Notes: generated by a model not told the origin, from the sequence alone. Counted from the first letter of the stretch, positions 1 through 5,905 are shown. The stretch is 5,916 nucleotides of DNA from Acetobacteraceae bacterium (GCA_947478535.1 CANJXD010000377.1:1-5916); one strand, 5' to 3'. Numbers and translations are program-made.

Positions 1-67
1 CGTCACGCCGCCGCAGCTCGATGATCGTACGGTCCACGACCGTCAGCCGTCTTCTCTGAACTGCCAT
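1..67 (-). CDS. Partial transposase-like N-terminus, possibly IS30 family
   Basis: A frame starting at the ATG at 67-65 stays open to the left edge and gives 22 residues, beginning MAVQRRRLTVVDRTIIEL and continuing Arg-rich. The remainder lies outside the window. From memory, IS30 transposase starts with a comparable pattern (basic RR, then a Thr, an acidic/basic stretch and an E-L pair, leading into a helix-turn-helix), and the DNA just upstream also resembles an IS30 end. A GAGGGG stretch about 13 bases upstream or a GGTGG about 4 bases upstream could serve as ribosome binding site. With so few residues the family is a guess; another DNA-binding protein with a basic N-terminus is possible. 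Confidence 0.35.
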   Translation of the reverse strand, partial: MAVQRRRLTVVDRTIIELRRRD

Positions 68-126
68 CGAACCACCGTAACCCCTCAAGGAAATCAGTGG
101 TGTTCGCTACGGATGTTGAATCCGCC
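1..126 (-). mobile_element. Probable end of an IS30-like insertion sequence (partial)
   Basis: Read on the minus strand, a GATTCAA at 122-116 is followed by an AT-richer leader, a GGTTACGGTGG at 80-70, and the transposase-like ATG at 67. This order and spacing resemble what I remember of the left end of IS30 (terminal repeat containing GATTCAA, then GGTTGCGGAGG just before the transposase start). Aligning on GATTCAA places the outer boundary near 126. The opposite end and any target duplication are outside the window, so the boundary is approximate and the family is inferred by resemblance only. Confidence 0.3.
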
Positions 127-142
127 CGGTATAATTCGAAAA

Positions 143-168
143 GCCCTCTCCCCCCAAAGGGAGAGGGT
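143..168 (-). terminator. Hairpin terminator after ridA, within a repeat
   Basis: A perfect 9-base inverted repeat, CCCTCTCCC at 144-152 and GGGAGAGGG at 159-167, encloses a 6-base loop; G143 and T168 could add a G-U pair. On the minus strand the hairpin is followed by CTTTTCG, a short T run. It begins 27 bases past the RidA stop, which suits an intrinsic terminator for that gene. The T run has only four bases, so termination may be partial. The palindrome also belongs to the GGAGAGGG repeat cluster next to it. Confidence 0.5.
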
Positions 169-190
169 ATCGGAGAGGGTTGGGAGAGGG
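144..190. repeat. Cluster of GGAGAGGG repeats with one inverted copy
   Basis: GGAGAGGG occurs at 160-167, 172-179 and 183-190, spaced 11-12 bases apart, and the inverse CCCTCTCC occurs at 144-151. Short intergenic repeats of this CCCTCTCC/GGAGAGGG kind are scattered through many GC-rich proteobacterial genomes, usually past gene ends, so this is likely one copy of a dispersed REP-like element. It lies between the IS-like end and ridA. The copy number in this genome cannot be judged from one window. Confidence 0.5.
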
Positions 191-194
191 GAGT

Positions 195-581
195 TCAGTA
201 CACCGCCGCGATGCACTCAATCTCCAAGAGAAATTCTGGGATAGGCAGCGCCGCCACCACGAAGGTCGTCCGCGCCGGAAGCGCATCCGCCGGAAACGCC
301 TCGGCATAAAGCCGATTCATCTCCGCGACATCGGAGGCCCGCGTCAGCAGCACCGTTGCCTTGAGGATATTCCGCATATCGCTGCCCGCCGCCGTCAGGG
401 CGTGTTTCAGGTGCCCGATGACGATGGCGAATTGCGCCGCGAAGTCGTCCATCGGCACACCGTCCGGCCCCATCGGCCCGATGCCGGAGACGTAGAGCGT
501 TGGCCCATGGCGCACCGCGAGGGCGAAGGGCGGGTATTGGCGGCCACCCTTGGGCGGCATGAATCGCGTGATCTCGGGCAT
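195..581 (-). CDS. RidA family protein (YjgF/YER057c/UK114)
   Basis: The product is 128 residues, the usual length of RidA. Family members form trimers and hydrolyse reactive enamines/imines (such as 2-aminoacrylate) to keto acids and ammonia in the cytoplasm; some, such as RutC, act in pyrimidine nitrogen release. Visible signatures are LYVSGIGPMGPDG at about 29-41, the NILKATVLLT strand at 71-80, N89, and the C-terminal PAR-x-T-F-V-V-A-x-LP ... EIE block at 103-122. Arg104 and Glu120 match the active-site Arg and Glu of the family. ATG at 581 was chosen over the in-frame ATG at 641 because AGGGGGA at 595-589 sits 7 bases upstream and homologues start near this point. It diverges from the M20 hydrolase, which suggests a shared pathway. 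True RidA and a RutC-like role cannot be separated here. Confidence 0.9.
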   Translation of the reverse strand: MPEITRFMPPKGGRQYPPFALAVRHGPTLYVSGIGPMGPDGVPMDDFAAQFAIVIGHLKHALTAAGSDMRNILKATVLLTRASDVAEMNRLYAEAFPADALPARTTFVVAALPIPEFLLEIECIAAVY

Positions 582-661
582 TGGTGCTTCCCCCTGGCTG
601 GACGCGGCACTGATGCGCGTTCCACCATGGCGGGGCAACACCGCGATGAGGTTTCTCCCCC
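582..661. promoter_or_regulatory. Divergent intergenic region between ridA-like gene and M20 hydrolase
   Basis: These 80 bases must hold the minus-strand start signals of the RidA gene and, most simply, the promoter of the plus-strand hydrolase. I see ribosome binding sites (AGGGGGA at 595-589 on minus, GAGG at 648-651 on plus) but no convincing -35/-10 pair or clear operator. Such a short shared region suggests joint control of the two genes, perhaps by a regulator outside the window. Confidence 0.3.
589..595 (-). promoter_or_regulatory. Ribosome binding site deciding the RidA start
   Basis: On the minus strand AGGGGGA lies 7 bases before the ATG at 581-579. It is the strongest Shine-Dalgarno-like stretch near the gene and favours this start over the upstream in-frame ATG at 641, which would add 20 residues unlike RidA. 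Confidence 0.6.
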
Positions 662-1861
662 ATGCCGAAGGTCGATACTGCCCGCTTCCTTGCCGATCTG
701 AACGCGCTGCGGAAGATCGGCGCCTACCGGACCGGCGTGCATCGCCCGACCTACTCGGTGGAAGACATGGAAAGCCGCCGGTGGCTCATGGCGCGGATGG
801 CGGAATGCGGGCTGGACCCCACGATCGACGGCATCGGCAATGTGATCGGCCGCCACAGGGGGGCGGGGCCGCATCTGCTGGTGGGCAGCCATATCGAAAG
901 CCAGAACCAGGCGGGGTGGCTGGATGGCGCGCTCGGCGTCGTGGCGGGCGTCGCCTTGGCGCGGGCCGGGCTGCCGGTCGATGTCGTGGCCTGGGCGGAT
1001 GAGGAAGGCCATTATGGCGGCTTCATCGGCAGCCGGTCCTTCATCGGCGAATTGCCGGAGGCGGAGATCGACCGGCTGGCCAATCGCTACCACGGCAAGC
1101 CGTTGCGCCAGGCGTTGCGGGAAGCGGGCCTCGCGGGGCTGCCGCGCATCGCGATGGAGCCGGGCCGGCACAAGGCGTTTCTCGAGATGCATATCGAGCA
1201 GGGGACGCAGTTGGAAGGGCTGGGGCTGCGGGTTGGCGTCGTCACTGGGATCGTCGCGATCTGGCAGTGGAAGATCACCATCACCGGGCAGCAGGACCAT
1301 GCCGGCGGCACCACTATGGCGGAGCGCAGGGATGCCGGGCTGGCGGCGGTGCGCCTGCTGGCGATGCTGGATGAACGCATGCCGATGGCCTGCGGCCCCC
1401 GCAGCACCTGGACCTGCGGGCGCATCGCCCTTGACCCCGGCGCGCCCTCCATCATCCCCGGCAAGGCGGAGGTGCTGTTCCAGTTCCGCGATGTGGAGGA
1501 AGACGCGCTGCGCCGGATGGAGGCGACGCTGCGGGCCTGCGTGCAGGAGAGCAACCGCCGCGACCGCTGCCATGCGGTGCTGGAGCCGATGAGCCTGTCC
1601 AAGCCCGCGATCTGCGACGCCACGCTGCAACAGACGCTGGCGGATGCCGCCGAAAAGCTGGCCCCCGGCGCCTGGCAGCGCATGCCCTCCGGTGCGGGGC
1701 ATGATGCGCAATTTCTGGCCAAGCGCATGCCGGCGGCGATGCTGTTCACGCCCTCCATCGGCGGCATCAGCCACCATTGGAGCGAGGATACGAAGGAGGA
1801 AGACCTGGCGCTGTGTGTCGAGGTGCTGGCGGAAGGCGCCGCCCGCTTCATGGGCGTCTGA
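662..1861 (+). CDS. M20 family Zn-dependent amidase/N-carbamoylase (allantoate amidohydrolase / ureidopropionase-like)
   Basis: The 399-residue product matches the amidase/hydantoinase-carbamoylase branch of peptidase family M20 in length and motif order. These cytoplasmic dimetal enzymes cut N-carbamoyl amino acids, beta-ureidopropionate, allantoate or ureidoglycolate. Visible motifs: GSHIES at 75-80 with metal ligand H77; GWLDGALGVVAG at 85-96 with bridging D88; ADEEG at 112-116 with the catalytic/metal Glu pair E114-E115; LEMHIEQG at 174-181 with H177; DHAGGTTMAERRDA at 212-225, the dimerisation-domain entry; SGAGHDA at 343-349; and GGISHHWSED at 367-376, where H371 is the likely last ligand. 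E79 stands where most relatives have Asp. GAGG at 648-651, 10 bases upstream, gives a modest ribosome binding site. The gene diverges from the RidA gene and its end overlaps the convergent permease gene by 14 bases. Substrate is not determined by sequence; a ureido or carbamoyl compound is the best guess. Confidence 0.88.
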   Translation: MPKVDTARFLADLNALRKIGAYRTGVHRPTYSVEDMESRRWLMARMAECGLDPTIDGIGNVIGRHRGAGPHLLVGSHIESQNQAGWLDGALGVVAGVALARAGLPVDVVAWADEEGHYGGFIGSRSFIGELPEAEIDRLANRYHGKPLRQALREAGLAGLPRIAMEPGRHKAFLEMHIEQGTQLEGLGLRVGVVTGIVAIWQWKITITGQQDHAGGTTMAERRDAGLAAVRLLAMLDERMPMACGPRSTWTCGRIALDPGAPSIIPGKAEVLFQFRDVEEDALRRMEATLRACVQESNRRDRCHAVLEPMSLSKPAICDATLQQTLADAAEKLAPGAWQRMPSGAGHDAQFLAKRMPAAMLFTPSIGGISHHWSEDTKEEDLALCVEVLAEGAARFMGV

Positions 1862-2666
1862 GGCCATCCGCCACCAGCGTGCAGCCCGCGACCGCGATCA
1901 GGATGGCCAGCCCCGGCCAGATCGCGGCCAGGGGCGCGCTGAACACCATCTCCTGCGCATTGGACAGCATGTTGCCCCAGCTCGCCGCCGGCGGTGCGAT
2001 GCCGAGGCCGAGGAAGGACAGCGTGCTCTCCGCCAGGATCGCGCCCGCGACGGACAGCGCGGTGGCGACACCCACCGGCCCGGCGATGTTCGGTGCGACA
2101 TGGCGCAGCAGCACGCGCCCCTCTCCGGCCCCCAGCGCCCGCGCGGCACGAACGTAATCCCGCGCGAGGACGGACAAGGCCGCGGCCCGGGCCAGCCGCG
2201 CGACGCCGACCCAGCCGAACAGCGCGAGGATCACCACGATGCGGAGGATATCCGCCGCCGCCTCGCCGCGCGGCAGGCCGATGCGCCCGGTATCGGCGGC
2301 GGCGAGCACGACCAGCACCGGCAAGGCCGGCAGCGCCAGCATCCCATCGGCCAGCCGCATCAGCACCGCATCCACCACGCCGCCGCGCCAGGCCGCGAGC
2401 AGCCCGATGGCGGTGCCGAGCAACGTTGCCGCCAGCGCTGTCGAGACCCCCACGGCCAGGGATATCCGCGCGCCATGCAGCAGTCGCAGCAGGAGGTCCC
2501 GCCCGAGGTCATCGGTGCCGAGCCAGTGTTCCGCGCCCGGCGGCGCCAGGCGGTTGAACAGATCCGGCGCGAAGGGATCATGGCCGAGCGCCGCTTCCAG
2601 CAACGGCGCGCCGAGTGCGCCGAGTGCGAGCAGGCCAAGAAGCCCCAGGCCGAACCAGAGCCTCAT
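1848..2666 (-). CDS. ABC transporter permease, DppC/OppC type
   Basis: A 272-residue inner-membrane permease of the peptide/nickel importer family, expected to pair with the DppB-like product of the preceding gene. Near the N-terminus is a membrane segment (about 4-24), then the DppC hallmark HWLGTDDLGRD at 47-57 and HGARISLAVG at 64-73. The EAA loop that contacts the ATPase is at 169-194 (RDYVRAARALGAGEGRVLLRH...). The family block ESTLSFLGLGI at 213-223 is followed by SWGNML at 229-234. The start ATG at 2666 overlaps the stop of the upstream permease in an ATGA (2666-2663), so translation is probably coupled. The C-terminus ends soon after ADGLR and lacks the usual DALDPRL-like tail, so it is about ten residues short. 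It is the last gene of its operon; its stop lies inside the end of the convergent hydrolase gene. Confidence 0.92.
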   Translation of the reverse strand: MRLWFGLGLLGLLALGALGAPLLEAALGHDPFAPDLFNRLAPPGAEHWLGTDDLGRDLLLRLLHGARISLAVGVSTALAATLLGTAIGLLAAWRGGVVDAVLMRLADGMLALPALPVLVVLAAADTGRIGLPRGEAAADILRIVVILALFGWVGVARLARAAALSVLARDYVRAARALGAGEGRVLLRHVAPNIAGPVGVATALSVAGAILAESTLSFLGLGIAPPAASWGNMLSNAQEMVFSAPLAAIWPGLAILIAVAGCTLVADGLRRP

Positions 2667-3601
2667 GCGTCGCTGAGCCTTGGGTCCAGCGCACGCTGGA
2701 TGATATCCGCCATCAGCGTCGCCAGCATCGTCACCGCCGCCACCAGCAGCAGCGCCACCAGCGCGAGGTTGGTGTCGTTGCCCATCACCGCGTCGAAGAT
2801 CAGCTTGCCCATGCCGGGCCGGGCGAACAGCGTTTCCGTGATCAGCGCGCCGCCAACCAGCGCGCCGGCATCCAGCGCCGCCACCTGCAACAGCGGCACG
2901 GCGGCATTCGGCAAGGCGTGGCGCAGCATCAGCCGTGCCTCCCCATTGCCGCGCGCGCGGGCGGCGGTGATCCAGGGTTCCGTCAATGTCGTCCCCAGCG
3001 CCGCCGTGGCGTGGCGCGCATAGGCGGCGAGGTTGGCCAGCGCCAGCGTCGCGACCGGCAGCGGCAGGAAGCGCAGGCTGTCCCACCCGCCTTCCTCGCT
3101 GGTGCCGCCGGCGGGCAACCATCCCAGCGTCACGGCGAAGGCGATGATGAGCAGGATGCCGATCCAGAAGGTCGGCGCGGATTGCCCGAGGATGGCGATG
3201 GCATCGACCAGCGGCGCGAGGCGCGGCCGCGCCGCCGCCAGCACGCCGAGGCCCACGCCCACCACCCCCGCCACCAGCAGCGCCGCGCCGAGCAGCGCGA
3301 TGGTGGAGACCAGCGCCGGCCCGATGACCTGTGCCACGGGTTGCGCGAACAGCCGCGAATACCCGAACTCGCCGGAGACCAGCGCCGCCCCCCAGGCGAG
3401 GTAGCGCACCATCAATGGCTGATCGAGCCCATGCAGCGCCCGCAGCCGCACGGCATCCGCCGCCGACAGCCGAGGATCGCCGGCGATGGCGAGGTCGATC
3501 GGGTCCCCCGGCATCAACCCGATCAGCAGGAACATCGCCAGCGAGAGCAGCGCGAGGGTGATGGCGGCCTGCACCAGCCGCGTGGCGACCAGGCGGATCA
3601 C
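2663..3601 (-). CDS. ABC transporter permease, DppB/OppB type
   Basis: A 312-residue inner-membrane permease of the dipeptide/oligopeptide/nickel importer family. The first membrane segment (about 9-30) leads into MPGDP at 30-34, a mark of DppB-type proteins. The periplasmic part has HGLDQP at 57-62 and FGYSRLFAQPV at 79-89. Membrane segments follow at about 98-122, 133-160, 180-200 and 275-300. The EAA loop for ATPase contact lies at about 211-238 (ARARGNGEARLMLRHALPN). The RPGMGKL block at 261-267 and the ALDPRL tail at 304-309 are typical. The start is GTG at 3601, overlapping the stop of the VOC gene as GTGA, with AGGG a few bases upstream; no ATG gives a full first helix. It is followed by the DppC-like permease with a 4-base overlap. 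Substrate cannot be read from the permease. Confidence 0.93.
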   Translation of the reverse strand: MIRLVATRLVQAAITLALLSLAMFLLIGLMPGDPIDLAIAGDPRLSAADAVRLRALHGLDQPLMVRYLAWGAALVSGEFGYSRLFAQPVAQVIGPALVSTIALLGAALLVAGVVGVGLGVLAAARPRLAPLVDAIAILGQSAPTFWIGILLIIAFAVTLGWLPAGGTSEEGGWDSLRFLPLPVATLALANLAAYARHATAALGTTLTEPWITAARARGNGEARLMLRHALPNAAVPLLQVAALDAGALVGGALITETLFARPGMGKLIFDAVMGNDTNLALVALLLVAAVTMLATLMADIIQRALDPRLSDA

Positions 3602-3981
3602 GCCGGCCCTGTTGGCGCGTGGCAGACCGCTTCCACCCGGTTGCCATCGGGGTCGCGCAGGAAGGCCGCGTAGTAGGCCGCGTGGTAGTGCGGCCGCAGC
3701 CCCGGCGCGCCATCATCCACCCCGCCCTGTGCGAGCCCCGCCGCGTGGAAGGCGCGCACGGCAGCGCGGTCCGGCGCGGTAAAGCACCAGTGGCAGGCCG
3801 GGCCAGCCGGCGCCGCACCCTCCCGGATCGTCAGATAGCCCTCGCCAGTATGCCGCGCGCCGTAGCCGATCGCGGTGTCCTGCCGCCAGACACAGGGCAC
3901 GCCGAGCGCCGCCATCACCGCGTCGTAGAAGGGGGCTGCGACGGCAAGGCGGGAGACCGCGATGGAGACGTGGTCGATCAT
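3598..3981 (-). CDS. VOC family protein (glyoxalase/bleomycin-resistance/dioxygenase fold)
   Basis: The product is 127 residues, one vicinal-oxygen-chelate unit made of two beta-alpha-beta-beta-beta modules. The first begins MIDHVSIAVSRL with FYDAVMAALG at 18-27; the second has APDRAAVRAFHAAGL at 69-83. The block GLRPHYHAAYYAAFLRDPDG at 94-113 and the ending VEAVCH at 116-121 are typical of a common proteobacterial subfamily. H4, H64 and E117 fall where metal ligands lie in metal-using members, so metal binding is plausible. Members include glyoxalase I, extradiol dioxygenases, epimerases and drug-binding proteins, so no reaction is assigned. ATG at 3981 overlaps the stop of the binding-protein gene (ATGA, 3981-3978), and its stop overlaps the GTG of the DppB gene. 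A VOC gene between binding protein and permease is unusual and suggests a link to the transported compound. Confidence 0.88.
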   Translation of the reverse strand: MIDHVSIAVSRLAVAAPFYDAVMAALGVPCVWRQDTAIGYGARHTGEGYLTIREGAAPAGPACHWCFTAPDRAAVRAFHAAGLAQGGVDDGAPGLRPHYHAAYYAAFLRDPDGNRVEAVCHAPTGPA

Positions 3982-5633
3982 CGCACCCGCCATTCCTCGA
4001 CCCAGTTGGAGGAGGCATTGAGATGCCCGGTCGGGCGCACATTCTCGAGCCACAGCGGCCAGACATGCGCGTCGGAGCGGAACCACAGCGGCAGGGACGG
4101 CAGTTCCGCCGCATAGATCGCCTGCAACCGCGCCCAGAGCACGCGGCGCTTGTCCCGGTCCAGCTCCACCGGAATCGCCTCCAGCAGCGCATCCATCTCT
4201 GCGTTCACGAAGCCGGTGGTGTTCTGGCCCGCCCAGTTGCGCTCGGCGGTCGGGATTTCCTCGGAATGCAGGCTCGTCCGCGGCACGCTTTCGGGGCTGC
4301 TGATCCAGGCATACATCGCCGCCCCGCCATAGCGACGGCGGGGCAACGTCTCCCCGAAGAAGACGCGCGGCGGCTCGTTGCGGATACGCGCCTCGATGCC
4401 GGCCTGGCGCCACATGCCCTGCATCACCTGCTGCACCTGCTCGCGGGACCGGTTGCCGGCGGTGGTCATGAACTCGAGCGAAAGCCTGTCCCCCGCCGCA
4501 TTGCGCCTGATGCCATCGGCGCCAGGCCGCCAGCCCGCCTCATCGAGCAGGCTGCGCGCGCGGGCGAGGTCGTAGGGCCATTGCCGCACGCCATCGTCAT
4601 GCATGCCGTCCAGCGGATTGACCGAGGAATGCGCGACGGTCTGCCGCCCCTCGAACAGCCGCGCCACGATCTGCGCGCGATCCGTCGCCTGGATCAGCGC
4701 CTGGCGGACGCGGAGATCCGCCAGCATCGGCATCTGCAGGTTGAGGTCGAGATGCTCGTAGATCAGCCCCGGCTTGTAGGCGTAGCGGAAGCGCGCGGGC
4801 TGGCGGCGTTCGAGCGCCGAGACCTGATCGAGCGGCAGGCCCAGTTCGCCCGGGATCATCTCGACCTGCCCGGCCAGCAATTGCGCTTCCAGGGCCGTGG
4901 TATTTTCCACCGTGCGGATCGTGATGCGCCGGAAGGCGGGCGCCGCGCCGTTCCAATGCGCGTTGCGTTCCAGCGTGACGCCACTGCCCGGCGTGACGGC
5001 GGTGACGCGATAGGGGCCGTTCCACAGGCCGGGGTTGGTCGTCTGCGTCTCGTACAGCGTGCGGGTGCGATAGGCGCGCGGGTCCGCCTGCCAGATCGGT
5101 CGTTCGAGATGCGCGGGCAGCGGCACCCAATCGCCGGTGGCGGCGAAATCGAAGGTCACGCGATCGAAGCGCAGCGTGATGGTGCGGGCATCGACGATGA
5201 TCGCCTCATAGGCCTGGCGATAGAATTCGGCGCCGCCGAAGCCGGTGGAGAATTCCCGCCCCGCCTGCCAGGCGAACAGCATGTCCTCCGCCGTCACGGG
5301 CTGCCCATCGCCCCAGCGCCAGCCCTCCCGCAGCCGCCAGGTCACGCGGATGCCGGCGCGGCCATCGGGCGTCGTCTCCTGCACCGCCAAGCCGTTTTCC
5401 AGCGTCGGCACGGCCTCGCAGCCCTGGCAGACCAGCGCCCAATCGGCATCGCGCAGCGTCAGTGGCCGGCGCGTGAAGCCGCCGATGTAGGACTTCGCCG
5501 CCATGCTCTCGATATTGGGGTGGAAGGTGGCGGGGTATTGCGTGATGCCGATGGTCAGCACGTCACGCGCATTCTGGGCGGCGGCGGGGAGTGCCGCGAG
5601 GGCCAACAGGGTCAGCGTGGGTCGGAAGGCCAT
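3978..5633 (-). CDS. Periplasmic solute-binding protein, family 5 (DppA/OppA type) of an ABC importer
   Basis: A 551-residue protein of the SBP family 5 size class, which captures peptides, nickel chelates, opines or other small compounds in the periplasm. The N-terminus is a signal peptide: MAFRP, a hydrophobic run to about 15, then PAAAQ with likely cleavage near 19-20; there is no lipobox Cys, so a soluble protein is expected. Family marks are LREGWRWGDGQPVTAEDMLF at 101-120, DLRVRQALIQATDRAQI at 306-322 and LLDEAGWRPGADGIR at 362-376, with the C-terminal lobe closing at about 480-551. A CQGC pair (C69, C72) near the N-terminus could form a disulfide. ATG at 5633 was chosen over an in-frame ATG at 5819 because it begins the signal peptide and has GGAG 7 bases upstream. 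The start lies inside the ParE-like gene (22-base overlap) and the stop overlaps the VOC start. The ligand is unknown. Confidence 0.93.
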   Translation of the reverse strand: MAFRPTLTLLALAALPAAAQNARDVLTIGITQYPATFHPNIESMAAKSYIGGFTRRPLTLRDADWALVCQGCEAVPTLENGLAVQETTPDGRAGIRVTWRLREGWRWGDGQPVTAEDMLFAWQAGREFSTGFGGAEFYRQAYEAIIVDARTITLRFDRVTFDFAATGDWVPLPAHLERPIWQADPRAYRTRTLYETQTTNPGLWNGPYRVTAVTPGSGVTLERNAHWNGAAPAFRRITIRTVENTTALEAQLLAGQVEMIPGELGLPLDQVSALERRQPARFRYAYKPGLIYEHLDLNLQMPMLADLRVRQALIQATDRAQIVARLFEGRQTVAHSSVNPLDGMHDDGVRQWPYDLARARSLLDEAGWRPGADGIRRNAAGDRLSLEFMTTAGNRSREQVQQVMQGMWRQAGIEARIRNEPPRVFFGETLPRRRYGGAAMYAWISSPESVPRTSLHSEEIPTAERNWAGQNTTGFVNAEMDALLEAIPVELDRDKRRVLWARLQAIYAAELPSLPLWFRSDAHVWPLWLENVRPTGHLNASSNWVEEWRVR

Positions 5634-5905
5634 TCGCGGGCTCCATGCCAGACGCGGAGGATGACGATGGCGTCCTGCCTGATGGCATAGACGAGCCGGA
5701 ACGGTGTTCGCGGCACCTGCGCTTGGCGCGTGCTGTCCAGCATTTCCCCAAGCGTGGGGCCGAGGGCAGGAAACACCGTCAGGCGGCGGGCCGTCTCCTC
5801 GATGAGTCCACGCTGCCATGATGCGGCGGCCGGGTTTTCCGCCGCGATGAAGGCGATGGCCTCGGTCAGGTCACGTCGGGCTCGGCCGGAAAAGACAAGC
5901 CTCAC
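5612..5905 (-). CDS. ParE/RelE-family toxin of a type II toxin-antitoxin system
   Basis: The product is 97 residues, normal for ParE/RelE toxins. The family pattern is clear: a first strand MRLVFSGRARRDL with the basic RARRDL at 8-13, a helix through IAFIAAENPAAA at 17-28, a second helix ending TVFPALGP at 43-50, then FRLVYAIR at 69-76 and the hallmark VILRVWHGAREWP at 81-93. ParE members poison DNA gyrase and RelE members cut mRNA on the ribosome; the R-x-W-H-G-A-R-E-W ending fits the ParE-like group. The start is GTG at 5905, overlapping the stop of an upstream gene in a GTGA, which is typical of antitoxin-toxin coupling; no better ATG exists upstream in the window. Unusually, its last 22 bases contain the start of an ABC binding-protein gene. 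It appears intact, with no frameshift. Confidence 0.85.
   Translation of the reverse strand: MRLVFSGRARRDLTEAIAFIAAENPAAASWQRGLIEETARRLTVFPALGPTLGEMLDSTRQAQVPRTPFRLVYAIRQDAIVILRVWHGAREWPSDPR
5641..5644 (-). promoter_or_regulatory. Ribosome binding site of the solute-binding protein, inside the toxin gene
   Basis: On the minus strand GGAG at 5644-5641 stands 7 bases before the ATG at 5633-5631. It lies inside the toxin codons for His-Gly-Ala-Arg-Glu-Trp, so the conserved toxin ending also carries the translation signal for the next gene. It decides the binding-protein start. Confidence 0.55.

Noticed and set aside
130..135. TATAAT on the plus strand as a -10 box
   Set aside because: No TTGACA-like hexamer lies 16-18 bases upstream, and no plus-strand gene starts nearby; the next plus-strand start is at 662 with ridA in between on the other strand.
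603..622. Possible sigma-54 promoter (GGCAC ... CG) before the hydrolase
   Set aside because: The GG and GC elements do not keep the required spacing, and the second element reads CG rather than GC.
407..1867. 486-codon minus-strand open frame opposite the M20 hydrolase
   Set aside because: It is antisense to a gene with all expected metal-site motifs, and its own product shows only biased composition.
1644..3023. 459-codon plus-strand open frame across the hydrolase end and the permeases
   Set aside because: Low-complexity Arg/Gln/Ala composition and no recognisable motifs; it runs opposite the EAA loops of two well-supported permeases.
2615..3673. 352-codon plus-strand open frame opposite the DppB-like gene
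   Set aside because: A highly charged Arg/Gln-rich translation with no fold signature; a shadow of the permease.
1848..3818. A single 656-codon fused reading frame including the DppC-like gene
   Set aside because: The part upstream of 2666 is the out-of-frame shadow of the DppB-like and VOC genes; the permease begins at the ATG at 2666, which has the ATGA overlap and a membrane segment.
4023..5690. 555-codon plus-strand open frame opposite the binding-protein gene
   Set aside because: The translation is rich in Arg, Ala, Gly, His and Gln with no domain pattern, while the minus-strand frame has a signal peptide and clear family motifs. It is a GC-bias shadow.
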